From positions 1,621-28,253 of the forward strand of contig PLTW01000171.1 of NCBI GenBank assembly GCA_003164655.1: a DNA stretch of 26,633 nucleotides. Reading direction: 5' to 3'. Shown here in pieces: positions 1 to 8,495 of this stretch (within the stretch, counting starts at the first letter, position 1; each line of letters begins with the position of its first letter). Under the pieces are notes generated by a model. The model ran no database searches and was not told the DNA's origin. It worked only from the letters and a program-made list of their open reading frames with translations. The stretch comes from Actinomycetota bacterium. GTDB lineage: Bacteria > Actinomycetota > Thermoleophilia > UBA2241. Made by a program: the position numbers and the translations under genes.

Positions 1-2
1 GC

Positions 3-1168
3 ATGAGCCTCCGGTTGCTGTACATCGGCGCCGTCGCCGACCTGGTGCCCGCAGTGTCGCTGCGGGCGCTCGGCGACGGCGCCGTCCTTGCGCCCCGCGA
101 TCTGCCCGCCGAGCTCACCGACCTCATCGTCGCGGCCCACGGCTCGCCGCTCGCCGGCGAGATCGAGGTCGACGACGTGCCGGCGGTGTGCGACCGGGGC
201 GCCAGCGAGATGGTCACGGTGTGCATCGCGGGAGGACGCGGGCCGGCGCTGGCCCGGGCCCTGCGGGCGCGGGCCGGCGCTCAGGCCCTGCCGCTCACCA
301 CCGTCCCCGAGGGGCCGGCCTTCGACGACTCCCTCGTCGGCCAGGAGCTCATCTCGCTGCGCCACATCACGGCCATCCTGCGCGAGCGGTGCCCATGGGA
401 TCGCGAGCAGCGGGCCATGGACATCGTCTCGTATGCGATCGAAGAGGTCTACGAGCTCACCGAGGCCGTCATGCGGGAGCGCCTCGACGACGAACACGAC
501 GAGCTGGGCGACGTGCTCTTTCAGGTCTACTTTCTCAGCCGCCTGCTCGAAGAAGAGCAGGCCGGCGACCTGGGCAGCGTCGCGGCCGAGATCGAAGCCA
601 AGCTCATCCGTCGCCACGCCCACATCTTCGGCGACGAGGTGGCCGAGACCGCCGGCGAGGTGCGCGGCATGTGGGAACGCGTCAAGCGCGAGGGCGAGGG
701 CCGCGAGGGCGTGTTCCACAACGTGGCCGCTACGCTGCCGGCGCTGCTGCTGGCCCGCAAGGTCCAGCAACGCGCCGCCGCGGTCGGGTTCGACTGGGGC
801 CGCGTGCTCGAGGCGTTCCCCAAGATCGCCGAGGAGTACGGCGAGCTGGCGGCGCTGTTCGAAGGTCCGCTCTCGGTGTCGGGCGAAGGTCAGGCGGGGC
901 TCACCGAGCTCGAGCACCGGCTGCGGCACGAATTCGGCGACCTGCTGTTTGCCACCGTCAATGTGGCGCGTAAGGCCGGCGTCGACCCCGAGATCGCCCT
1001 GCGCGAGGCCTGCGACCGGTTCGTGCGCCGCGTCGAGGGCGCGGTCGAGCTGGCCGCGCGCGACGGCCAGGAGTGGACGACGCTCGACCTTGTCGGGCAG
1101 GACCAGTATTACCGCCGCGCCAAGTCGGGCGAGGGCGGCCTCTACAGCGATGACCAGGAGGACACCAC

Positions 1169-1172
<4 letters not shown>
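3..1172 (+). CDS. mazG: MazG-family nucleoside triphosphate pyrophosphohydrolase
   Basis: All-alpha NTP pyrophosphatase that hydrolyses (d)NTPs to NMP and PPi, usually seen as nucleotide-pool cleaning. The first MazG domain covers about residues 115-230: CPWDREQ, the acidic helix IEEVYELTEAV, and DELGDVLFQVYF, which are the Mg-binding EExxE and ExxD elements. A second, more divergent MazG repeat follows (EEYGELAALFE, then EFGDLLFATVNVARKAG). The 389-residue product is longer than the roughly 260-residue E. coli enzyme because of about 110 extra N-terminal residues, possibly a worn-down version of the methylase-like domain fused to MazG in some Gram-positives (inference). The ATG at 3 sits in an ATGA context, so an upstream gene probably ends here and is coupled. 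Its own stop overlaps the eno start by 4 nt. Confidence 0.93.
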
Positions 1173-2452
<1,280 letters not shown>

Positions 2453-2593
2453 CCGCCGCCGAGTCGCGCCGGCGCAGACGGTCGACCCGGCCGCAGACGG
2501 GCGGCGCGCGCCCCGTCCCGGGCAGGGCCGGCTCCCGTGCGGTCTGAAACGCGCGGGGCAGGGAAACCCGGCGGCTTGGGCGAACTCAAACGG

Positions 2594-3088
2594 ATGGCTT
2601 CACGCACCGCCGCACCAGCGCGCCGCACGAGCCGGCAGGGTCGTGGGGCGCAGCGCGCGCCGGTCGGCCGGCCGACCGGCGCACGCCACTCAGGCGCCCG
2701 CGCCCGCCCGCCGGGCAGGTCGCCGGTCGAGTTGCGTCCGTTGCGCCTGGCGGCGCTCGCCTTGCTGCTCGTCGCGGCGGCGTTCTACGTCTCGCCGCTG
2801 CGCGCCTTCTTTGCCCAGCAGGACCGCTACGATCGCCAGGTCGCCGCGCTGGCCCAGGCCCGCGTCGCCAACCAGACGCTGCTCACCCAGATCGAACGCA
2901 TGCACACGCGCGACTTCATCACGCGTCAGGCCCGCGAGCAGTATCAGCTCGTGCCGGCCGGCCTGCAGGCGTTCGTGGTGAAGGGGCTGCCCGCGGCCCA
3001 GCCGAGTGCCGCCCCGTCGGGCGCCGTCGCTCCCGCGCCGTCGCTGCTGGCCCGCCTGGCCGACCTCTGGCGCACCATCCGCGAATGA
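2594..3088 (+). CDS. FtsB/DivIC-family septum formation initiator
   Basis: Small bitopic membrane protein of the divisome; family members link FtsQ/DivIB and FtsL during septation. From the ATG at 2594 it is 164 aa: an Arg/Ala/Pro-rich cytoplasmic N-terminus, one transmembrane helix (about residues 52-68, LRLAALALLLVAAAFYVSPL), a short heptad-like coiled coil (AQQDRYDRQVAALAQARVANQTLLTQIERM), and the family's C-terminal element around ARE-YQLVPAGLQAFVV. An in-frame GTG at 2537 would add 19 residues; neither start has a convincing Shine-Dalgarno site, so the start is uncertain. The stop overlaps the next gene's ATG (ATGA). The 84-141 nt after eno show no clear terminator, so it is probably co-transcribed with eno. 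Confidence 0.85.
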   Translation: MASRTAAPARRTSRQGRGAQRAPVGRPTGARHSGARARPPGRSPVELRPLRLAALALLLVAAAFYVSPLRAFFAQQDRYDRQVAALAQARVANQTLLTQIERMHTRDFITRQAREQYQLVPAGLQAFVVKGLPAAQPSAAPSGAVAPAPSLLARLADLWRTIRE

Positions 3089-3612
3089 ACCGCGCGCCGG
3101 AGGCGCGCGACCTCGCCTGCGTCGCCGCCCAGCTCGGGCGCCCGCCACACCCGCTGCGCCGTGTCGTTGCGCGCTGTCCGTGGGGCGCTCCGGCGGTCGT
3201 TGAGGATCTGCCCTACGACGCCGCCGGCCGGCCGCTGCCGACCCTGTTCTGGGCGACCTGCCCGGCGCTCGTCGCCGCCGTGGCCGCCCTGGAGAGCGCC
3301 GGCGGCGTGAGCCGCTTCGAGACGCTCGTGGCCGGCGACGCGCAGCTTGCGCAGTCGCTCCGTGCGGCGACGCGCTACGAGCGCCGCCGGCGCCGCCGGC
3401 TGGCCGCGCTGTGCGAGGCGCCGCCGCGTGACGGCGGCGCCTCGCTGGCCACGGGGATCGCCGGCGTCGGCCGGCCGGCGGCGCTGAAATGCCTGCACGC
3501 TCACGCCGCCCACGCGCTCGCTCGCCCTGGCTACCTGCTCGGCGCGCGCATCCTCGAGGCGGCGGCGCCGGTCTACCCGGCGCGGCGCTGCTGCACGTCG
3601 GACTGGGAGTGA
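3085..3612 (+). CDS. DUF501 family protein
   Basis: 175-residue protein of the DUF501 family, unknown in function and found almost always between the eno/divIC genes and ppx in actinobacteria. Recognisable stretches are the N-terminal part ending in LPTLFWATCPALVAAVAALE, which matches the family PTLYWLTCP block, and the C-terminal GIAGVGRPAALKCLHAHAAH, which matches the GIAG...KCLHAH block. The conserved Cys/His residues there could bind a metal, but this is not shown. It begins at an ATG overlapping the stop of the division gene (ATGA) and ends 10 nt before the phosphatase, so it sits inside a tight operon. The C-terminus is Cys-rich (RRCCTSDWE). Confidence 0.88.
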   Translation: MNRAPEARDLACVAAQLGRPPHPLRRVVARCPWGAPAVVEDLPYDAAGRPLPTLFWATCPALVAAVAALESAGGVSRFETLVAGDAQLAQSLRAATRYERRRRRRLAALCEAPPRDGGASLATGIAGVGRPAALKCLHAHAAHALARPGYLLGARILEAAAPVYPARRCCTSDWE

Positions 3613-3622
3613 GGCGGCGCCG

Positions 3623-4600
3623 GTGAAGGTCGCCGTGGTCGATCTGGGCACCAACTCGGCGCGTCTGCTGCTGGCCGGGGTCGAGGGCGGACGCGTGCGC
3701 GACGTCGTGCGCGAGACGACGGTCACCAGACTGGGGGCCGGCGTCGACCGGCGCCGGCGGCTCGACGCCGCCGCCGCCGAGCGCACGCGGGCCTGCCTGG
3801 CGGGCTACGGGGCGCAGGTGGCGGACTTCGCTCCGGCGGCCGGCCTGCTGGTGGCGACCAGCGTCCTGCGCGACGCCGCCGACGGCCCGGCGTTCCTCGA
3901 GCGCCTCACGGCCGAGCTCGCTCTGCCCTGGAGGATCCTTACCGGCGAGCAGGAGGCCGCGCTGTCGTTCGCCGGCGCCCTGAGCGGGCAGAGCGGAGCG
4001 CCGCGGCGTTCGGCCACGCTCGTCGTCGACATCGGCGGCGGCAGCGTGGAACTGGCGGTCGGCACGCCGCCCGGCCCCGCCGCGCCGTACCCCGCCGCGC
4101 CGCACAGCACGCCGCCACCGAGCGCCTCACCGTCGTTCGTGTGCAGCCTCGACATTGGTGTGGTCCGCCTGACCGAGCGGCTCTTTGTGTCGGACCCGCC
4201 CGACGAGGCACAGTGGCGCGCCGCCGAGGGATTCGTGCGCGCGACGCTGGCCGCCGCCGTCGCGCCCGGCGTGCGCGCCGCGGTGGAGCAGGGGATCGGC
4301 CTGGCCGGCACGTTCACGACCCTCGTGGCGCACAAGCTCGGCCTGCGCGCCTACGACCGGGCGCTGGTCCACGGCCACGTGCTGACGATCGCCGATCTCG
4401 ACGATGCGTTGCGCACGTTCCGCCAGTCGACGAGCGCGGCGCGCGGCCGTCTGGCCGGCATTCAGCCGGGCAGAGAGGACGTCATTCTCGCCGGTGTGCT
4501 GGTGGCGCGCGAGGTCTGCCGGCTGTTCGATCTGGCCGCGATCACCGTGAGCGAGGCCGACCTGCTCGACGGCGTCGCCCTGTCGCTCGCCGCCGGCTGA
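3623..4600 (+). CDS. Ppx/GppA-family exopolyphosphatase / pppGpp phosphatase
   Basis: Sugar-kinase/HSP70-fold phosphatase acting on polyphosphate and/or pppGpp. The GTG start follows a purine-rich GAGTGAGG site by about 5 nt. The phosphate-1 loop is VDLGTNSARLLLA (residues 6-18), followed by the ATSVLRDA block, the catalytic-Glu region LTGEQEAALSF, the phosphate-2 loop VVDIGGGSVELAVG, SLDIGVVRLTERL and GLAGTFTTLVA. At 325 aa it is the short, single-module actinobacterial type. A Pro/Ala/Ser-rich insertion of about 25 residues (near residues 153-175) separates the DIGGGS loop from the SLDIG strand. It is the last gene of the mazG-to-ppx run and is followed 26 nt later by tRNA-Leu. Confidence 0.93.
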   Translation: MKVAVVDLGTNSARLLLAGVEGGRVRDVVRETTVTRLGAGVDRRRRLDAAAAERTRACLAGYGAQVADFAPAAGLLVATSVLRDAADGPAFLERLTAELALPWRILTGEQEAALSFAGALSGQSGAPRRSATLVVDIGGGSVELAVGTPPGPAAPYPAAPHSTPPPSASPSFVCSLDIGVVRLTERLFVSDPPDEAQWRAAEGFVRATLAAAVAPGVRAAVEQGIGLAGTFTTLVAHKLGLRAYDRALVHGHVLTIADLDDALRTFRQSTSAARGRLAGIQPGREDVILAGVLVAREVCRLFDLAAITVSEADLLDGVALSLAAG

Positions 4601-4608
4601 GGGCGACG

Positions 4609-4614
4609 TATACT
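4609..4614 (+). promoter_or_regulatory. Candidate -10 box for tRNA-Leu
   Basis: TATACT lies 12 nt upstream of the first tRNA base and 8 nt after the ppx stop. It resembles the TATACT box seen before accC. No good -35 hexamer is visible at the expected distance, which would fall inside the 3' end of ppx. Confidence rests on position and -10 similarity only. Confidence 0.5.
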
Positions 4615-4626
4615 GTCTCCGCCGGG

Positions 4627-4712
4627 GCCGGAGTGGCGGAACGGTAGACGCCGGCGACTTAAAATCGCCCGGGCTCGCGCCCGTGTGGGTTCGACTCCCA
4701 CCTCCGGCACCA
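4627..4712 (+). tRNA. tRNA-Leu (anticodon UAA)
   Basis: An 86-nt class II tRNA. The 7-bp acceptor stem GCCGGAG/CTCCGGC (4627-4633 with 4702-4708) pairs perfectly, followed by A73 and an encoded CCA. The anticodon stem GGCGA/TCGCC encloses the loop CTTAAAA, giving anticodon TAA. A long GC-rich variable arm (around CCCGGGCTCGCGCCCG) and the T arm GTGGG-TTCGACT-CCCAC are typical of tRNA-Leu. It reads UUA, a codon expected to be rare at this GC content. Confidence 0.97.
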
Positions 4713-4741
4713 GACCTCGCCGGGCGCCCGCCCGCTGTACG

Positions 4742-4831
4742 CTGCCCACGCTGTTTCTCGGCGTGCCCGTCAAGACCGCGATCGGCACGAGTCTCGTCTG
4801 CGTGGTCGTCACCTCGTCGGCCTCGCTTTGA
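4742..4831 (+). pseudogene. TauE/SafE permease remnant (N-terminal fragment)
   Basis: The frame ending in the TGA at 4829-4831 encodes LPTLFLGVPVKTAIGTSLVC followed by VVVTSSASL. This matches the early conserved segment of TauE/SafE (sulfite exporter TauE) permeases, where a LLGVP-K-A-GTSL element is followed by a second hydrophobic stretch. It stops after about 29 residues where a full protein has more than 220, and there is no start codon or signal upstream. The similarity begins about 30 nt after the tRNA-Leu CCA end. The call rests on recognising the motif, not on a database search. Confidence 0.55.
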
Positions 4832-5076
4832 GCCTCGCCGGCCGCGGTGGGCTGGCGGTGGTCGGCCTCAGGACGCCGGCGGCCCTGCGGGCCGCCGGCC
4901 ATCTGCGCGCGGTCGGCTTCTACTCGCTCGGCTTGCTCGTCTTGATCCTCACTGCGTTCATCCGCGTGCTGGACTCGATCGCGGCCTTCGCCGCCGCCCG
5001 CGAGTGGCGCGTCGTCGCGGTCACTGCGGCCGTGCTGGCCGTGATGCCGGTGAGCATCGTCGTCGGCGCCGCCTGA
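4828..5076 (+). pseudogene. DUF1634-like membrane protein remnant
   Basis: An 82-codon frame opening only with a TTG that overlaps the TGA of the TauE-like fragment. The second half (LRAVGFYSLGLLVLILTAFI, then RVLDSIAAFAAAREWRVVAVTAAVL) has two hydrophobic helices joined by a loop resembling the C-terminal part of DUF1634 proteins, where LTP-RV and F-ERD-Y occupy similar places. DUF1634 genes commonly sit directly after TauE/SafE genes, which supports reading both pieces as remains of one locus with an internal deletion. It has no ribosome binding site and lacks the first helix region. It could alternatively be a small expressed membrane protein. Confidence 0.45.
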
Positions 5077-5108
5077 GGCCTGCGGCGCGCCCGAACCGCC
5101 GCCTGGAG

Positions 5109-5114
5109 TATGCT
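5109..5114 (+). promoter_or_regulatory. -10 box for a leaderless MoxR transcript
   Basis: TATGCT ends exactly 7 nt before the GTG at 5122, the spacing of leaderless actinobacterial mRNAs in which the first base of the start codon is the transcription start. The upstream in-frame ATG at 5110 lies inside this box, which argues against it as the start. There is no clear -35. Confidence 0.5.
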
Positions 5115-5121
5115 GACGGGC

Positions 5122-5955
5122 GTGGACCCGATCACTCAGATCCAGCGTGACCACGGCATCGTCGGCCGCGCCGACGAGCTCGCCATGGCGCTCGCTGTGC
5201 TCGGCGCCGGACGGCATCTGCTGCTCGAGGGGCCGGTGGGGGTGGGCAAGACCACGGTCGCCCTGGCGGTCTGCGCGCACATCGGACGCAGCGTCGTGCG
5301 CGTCGACGGCGACGACCGCTACTCGGAGAGCAAGCTGACCGGCTGGTTCGACCCGCCGCTCGTGCTGGCCAAGGGCTACAACCAGGACACGTTCTTCGCG
5401 GGGCCCCTCGTGCAGGCCATGCGCCAGGGCTCGGTCCTGTTCGTCAACGAGCTCAACCGCATGCCCGAGGCGGTGCAGAACGTGCTGCTGCCGGCGCTCG
5501 ACGAGCGCCTGCTGATCGTTCCCCGTATCGGCGACGTGCGGGCCGCCGCCGGCTTTCAGGTGGTGGCCACGCAGAATCCTGTCGAGTACATCGCCACGGG
5601 GCACCTCTCCGAGGCGCTGCGCGACCGCTTCGAACACGTCGGGCTCGACTACCAGAGCGCCGCCGAGGAGACCGAGATCGTGCGGCGCGAGACCGGCTGC
5701 GCCGATTTCGCGCTTCTCGACGAAGCCGTCGCCATCACGCGCGCCACGCGCAGCGACCCGCGGTTTCGCAAGGGCGCCTCGGTGCGGGCGGCGATCGCCA
5801 TGGTGGCGATCGCCGCCCGCACCGAGGGCCCCGACGCGCTGCGCCGCGCCGCCGGCGCCGCCCTGCCCACCCGCGTCGAGCTGCGCGACGAGACCGACTC
5901 GCCGCTGCCCGACGTCCTCGACGAACTCGTCGCCGAGGCCCGAAAAAAAGCCTGA
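5122..5955 (+). CDS. MoxR-family AAA+ ATPase
   Basis: Chaperone-like AAA+ ATPase; family members act with VWA-domain proteins to mature or insert cofactors into target complexes. With GTG 5122 it is 277 aa. Walker A is GPVGVGKT (residues 37-44). Walker B is VLFVNELNR, with Asn109-Glu110 in place of the usual Asp-Glu, a variant seen in part of the MoxR group. Sensor 1 is VVATQNP and the sensor 2 region is FRKGASVRAAI. The ATG at 5110 would add four residues but overlaps a -10-like box. The C-terminus carries an A7 run (5943-5949). A VWA gene follows after 35 nt, the usual MoxR partner. The client is unknown; only permease remnants lie upstream. Confidence 0.9.
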   Translation: MDPITQIQRDHGIVGRADELAMALAVLGAGRHLLLEGPVGVGKTTVALAVCAHIGRSVVRVDGDDRYSESKLTGWFDPPLVLAKGYNQDTFFAGPLVQAMRQGSVLFVNELNRMPEAVQNVLLPALDERLLIVPRIGDVRAAAGFQVVATQNPVEYIATGHLSEALRDRFEHVGLDYQSAAEETEIVRRETGCADFALLDEAVAITRATRSDPRFRKGASVRAAIAMVAIAARTEGPDALRRAAGAALPTRVELRDETDSPLPDVLDELVAEARKKA

Positions 5956-5981
5956 CGGCCGCCGCCGGCGCGCGGCGGCCG
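5956..5981. terminator. GC-rich hairpin between the MoxR and VWA genes
   Basis: A 9-bp stem (CGGCCGCCG with CGGCGGCCG) and 8-nt loop occupy the gap between the two genes. On the plus strand it has no T-tract and probably only attenuates or protects RNA. On the minus strand it is followed by T7 (the A7 of the MoxR gene), an arrangement typical of a minus-strand terminator, although no minus-strand gene is visible nearby. Confidence 0.35.
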
Positions 5982-5990
5982 GCCAGTGTC

Positions 5991-6893
5991 GTGACGGCCA
6001 GCGCGCGGGTCACGGCGCCCTCGTCGCTGCGGCCCCCCGAGAGTCTCTCCGACGGCGAAGCCCGCCTGCTGCTGGCGGGCCGGCTGGGCGTCGCGCCCGC
6101 TGCGATCGACGGCTGGACCGTGGCGACCAGATTGAGCGACACGAGCCTGGCGCTGGGCAATCGCGAGCTCAAGGCCTACGCCCGCCGCATCGCCACCGCC
6201 GCGGTGCTGCGCCGCGCCTGGCGGCTCGTGGGGCCCATCCGGCGCGCCACGCGTCCCGTGCAGGCGGTCATGGATGAGCCGTTTCGCGGTGAGCTCGAGG
6301 TCGAGGCCACCCTCGAGAACGTCGCCGGCAAACGGTTCCCCGAGCGCGACGACTGGATCGTCGAGCGCCGCGAGGATCGCGAGCAGCAGCTCGTGCTGAT
6401 GATGGACGTGTCGCTGTCGATGGCCGGCGAGAACCTCGCCATCGCCGCGGTCGCGGCGGCCGTGCTGGCCCTCAAGATGCGCTCCGAGGACCTGTCGGTC
6501 GTCGTCTTCGAGAACGTGGCCCGGGCGGTCAGCCGCCTCGAGGAGCGCGACGACCCCGAGCAGATCGTGGCCCGCCTGCTGGCGGAGCCGGCCCGCGGCT
6601 ATACCAACATCGAGGCGGGTCTGCGCCTGGGCTCCCGCGAGATCGGGCGCGGCCGCAACCCCCGCAAGGCCGGCCTGCTGATCACCGACGGCGTCGCGAC
6701 GGCCGGCGGCGACCCCTTGCCGGCGGCCGACGCCTTTCCGCGCCTGCACGTGCTGCTCACCGAGGACTACAAGATGGACCCGGCGCTCTGCGAGCGCCTG
6801 GCAAGCCGCGGCAGGGGCGAGGTGTTTCGCGTGAGACACCACGCCGAGCTGCCCGGCAAGATGCTCGACATCGCCAACCGCGTGCTGCGGTAG
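5991..6893 (+). CDS. VWA-domain protein, partner of the MoxR ATPase
   Basis: 300-residue protein with a C-terminal von Willebrand factor A domain starting near residue 130. The MIDAS metal site looks complete: DVSLS (Asp139, Ser141, Ser143), Thr205 in YTNI, and Asp233 in ITDG. The N-terminal 125 residues are helical and basic (RELKAYARRIATAAVLRRAW) with no recognised domain, and there is no signal peptide, so it is probably cytoplasmic. GTG 5991 is used without a strong Shine-Dalgarno site. The 35-nt gap to the MoxR gene and the known MoxR-VWA partnership suggest the two form one ATPase-adaptor machine. The substrate is not identifiable from this window. Confidence 0.88.
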   Translation: MTASARVTAPSSLRPPESLSDGEARLLLAGRLGVAPAAIDGWTVATRLSDTSLALGNRELKAYARRIATAAVLRRAWRLVGPIRRATRPVQAVMDEPFRGELEVEATLENVAGKRFPERDDWIVERREDREQQLVLMMDVSLSMAGENLAIAAVAAAVLALKMRSEDLSVVVFENVARAVSRLEERDDPEQIVARLLAEPARGYTNIEAGLRLGSREIGRGRNPRKAGLLITDGVATAGGDPLPAADAFPRLHVLLTEDYKMDPALCERLASRGRGEVFRVRHHAELPGKMLDIANRVLR

Positions 6894-6928
6894 GCCGGCG
6901 GCGTTCTCTCGGCGGCGCTCGGCCGGCG

Positions 6929-6949
6929 GCGTTCCGCGTTCCGCGTTCG
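6929..6949. repeat. 7-bp tandem repeat (three copies)
   Basis: Three consecutive units of GCGTTCC (the last ends in G) immediately upstream of the 14-bp tandem array. Both share the core GCGTTC, so they may derive from one expansion. Confidence 0.8.
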
Positions 6950-6952
6950 ACG

Positions 6953-6994
6953 GGTGGCGTTCACCCGGTGGCGTTCACCCGGTGGCGTTCACCC
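6953..6994. repeat. 14-bp tandem repeat (three exact copies)
   Basis: Three perfect head-to-tail copies of GGTGGCGTTCACCC. Each copy holds the inverted repeat GGGTG/CACCC and could fold into a small hairpin. The array lies between the VWA stop and the SPFH gene, upstream of a weak TTCACG...GATACA promoter-like region (7010-7040). It could be a terminator or protein-binding array, or neutral slippage. Confidence 0.9.
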
Positions 6995-7102
6995 GGCGGT
7001 CGCGCCGCCTTCACGCATGCTTCACGGTCGCGGTGATACAGTACGAACGAACGCTCCGTCTGTGTGAGCGCCGGTCATCTTGCCGAGGAGGAGGCGCCAG
7101 CC

Positions 7103-7990
7103 ATGGGTTGGATCGCGGGGGCCATCGCAGTCATCGTCGTTGTGTTCATCGGCTTTACGGTGCTGTCGGGCATCCGCATCGTCCGGCCGACGCACCGCGG
7201 TCTCGTGGAGCGTCTGGGCAAGTACAACCGCTACGCCGATCCGGGGATCCATCTGACGATCCCCTACGGCATCGAGCGCATGTACCAGGTCGACATTCGC
7301 GAGGTCTTAGTCGAAGCCCAGCCGCAGACCATCATCACCAACGACAACCTGAACGCCAAAGTCGACGCCCAGGTCTATCTCAAGGTCAAGGCCGACGAAG
7401 AGAACGTCAAGGCGTCGCTGTACAACGTCACCAACTACGAGCTGCAGATCGTCAATCTTTCGCGCACCACCCTGCGCAACATCATCGGTACCATGACCCT
7501 CAAGTCGGCCAACTCGGAGCGCGGCAAGATCAACGAGGAGCTGCGCGGCACCCTCAAGTCAGAGACGGCGAGCTGGGGCATTGAGATCCTGCGCACCGAG
7601 CTCAAGGAGATCGACCCGCCGGCCGACGTCCAGGAGACCATGAACAAGGTCGTCAAGGCCGAGAACGAAAAGATCGCCGCGGTCGACTTCGCCACCGCCA
7701 CCGAGACCCAGGCCGACGGCCAGCGGCGCGCCGAGATCAAGAAGGCCGAGGGCATCCGCCAGGCCAAGATCCTCGAGGCCGAAGGCGAGGCCCAGGCCAT
7801 CCAGCTGGTCAACGAGGCGGCCGACAAGTTCTTCGTGGGCAACGCCCAGATGCTGCGCAAGCTCGAAGCCGTCGAGCGCGCGCTCTACCAGAACAGCAAG
7901 GTCGTCGTGCCCGCCGACACCCAGCTGGTCAACGTGATCGGCGACCTCGGCGGTCTTCTGCCGATGGCCTCCGACGGCAAGAACGGGTAG
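7103..7990 (+). CDS. SPFH/band-7 (stomatin-like) membrane protein
   Basis: 295-residue member of the stomatin/HflC/QmcA superfamily, which forms oligomeric membrane scaffolds linked to proteases and membrane microdomains. One N-terminal helix (residues 2-23, GWIAGAIAVIVVVFIGFTVL) is followed by the SPFH domain (IRIVRPTHRGLVERLGKY, IREVLVEAQPQTIITNDN) and a long Ala/Glu/Lys coiled coil (KAEGIRQAKILEAEGEAQAI). ATG 7103 is chosen because the purine run GAGGAGGAGG (7085-7094) ends 8 nt before it; a GTG further upstream lacks a site. The C-terminus (LGGLLPMAS) resembles that of other paraslipins. No NfeD-like membrane partner is adjacent, so it appears to stand alone. Confidence 0.95.
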   Translation: MGWIAGAIAVIVVVFIGFTVLSGIRIVRPTHRGLVERLGKYNRYADPGIHLTIPYGIERMYQVDIREVLVEAQPQTIITNDNLNAKVDAQVYLKVKADEENVKASLYNVTNYELQIVNLSRTTLRNIIGTMTLKSANSERGKINEELRGTLKSETASWGIEILRTELKEIDPPADVQETMNKVVKAENEKIAAVDFATATETQADGQRRAEIKKAEGIRQAKILEAEGEAQAIQLVNEAADKFFVGNAQMLRKLEAVERALYQNSKVVVPADTQLVNVIGDLGGLLPMASDGKNG

Positions 7991-8006
7991 CAGGATCGCA
8001 GTGGCG

Positions 8007-8025
8007 GGCCGCCCGACGGGCGGCC
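8007..8025. terminator. Hairpin between convergent SPFH and TfoX-like genes
   Basis: An 8-bp perfect stem GGCCGCCC/GGGCGGCC with loop GAC, 16 nt after the SPFH stop and followed by TTCC. It sits in the 107-nt gap between convergent genes and probably ends both transcripts. It lacks a strong T-tract. Confidence 0.6.
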
Positions 8026-8097
8026 TTCCGAAGGCGACCTCGTGCCGGGGCCAGGATGCGGCCCGACGTATTCGTCACCCGCCGCCCCGGGCGCAGG

Positions 8098-8466
8098 CTA
8101 TTGCGGCCCGCGTCGTTTGCCTTGCTTGGGCGGCAGGGTGCGCACGTAGGCGAGCGATCTGGCGAGCCAATTCTCGAGCGCCGGCGGGTCTGTGAGCATG
8201 GCCTGAGGTACGCAGACGTACTCGCGCATGGGCCGGCCCGGCATGGGCTCGAAATGCCCGGCGCCCGGCAGCGCCAGCAGCGCGGCGCGGTCGTCGTCTC
8301 CCAGCCGCACGAACAGGTTCTCCTGATGCACGCCGGCGAACATGTTGCCGCCGCAAAAGAAGCACGGGCAGCCGAACATGCGCCGTACATCGACACCCGG
8401 GTCGTCGGGCACGAGGCTCAGGAAGCGGTCCACCAGGTCCTCCGGCGGTCTGCGCCACTTCGGCAT
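8098..8466 (-). CDS. TfoX/Sxy N-terminal domain protein
   Basis: 122-residue stand-alone TfoX N-terminal domain. Family pattern: VRRMFGCPCFFCGGNMFAGV (about residues 28-47), LFVRLGDDDRAALLALPGA, FEPMPGRPMREYVCVP. In gammaproteobacteria TfoX activates competence, but short homologues like this are widespread and of unknown function. ATG 8466 is preceded by AGGAGAC with a 4-nt gap, fixing the start; an in-frame extension to 8547 would overlap the upstream gene. It lies 29 nt downstream of the iron-sulfur gene on the same strand and is probably co-transcribed. The C-terminus is basic (PPKQGKRRGPQ). Three cysteines cluster at CPCFFC, one spacing short of a classic metal knuckle. Confidence 0.88.
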   Translation of the reverse strand: MPKWRRPPEDLVDRFLSLVPDDPGVDVRRMFGCPCFFCGGNMFAGVHQENLFVRLGDDDRAALLALPGAGHFEPMPGRPMREYVCVPQAMLTDPPALENWLARSLAYVRTLPPKQGKRRGPQ

Positions 8467-8495
8467 GGTTGTCTCCTGACGGTAGCTCGACGAAC

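Noticed and set aside
4462..5637. 391-codon minus-strand frame across the end of ppx, the tRNA and the MoxR gene
   Set aside because: It runs antisense through a tRNA gene and two well-supported frames; no plausible domain.
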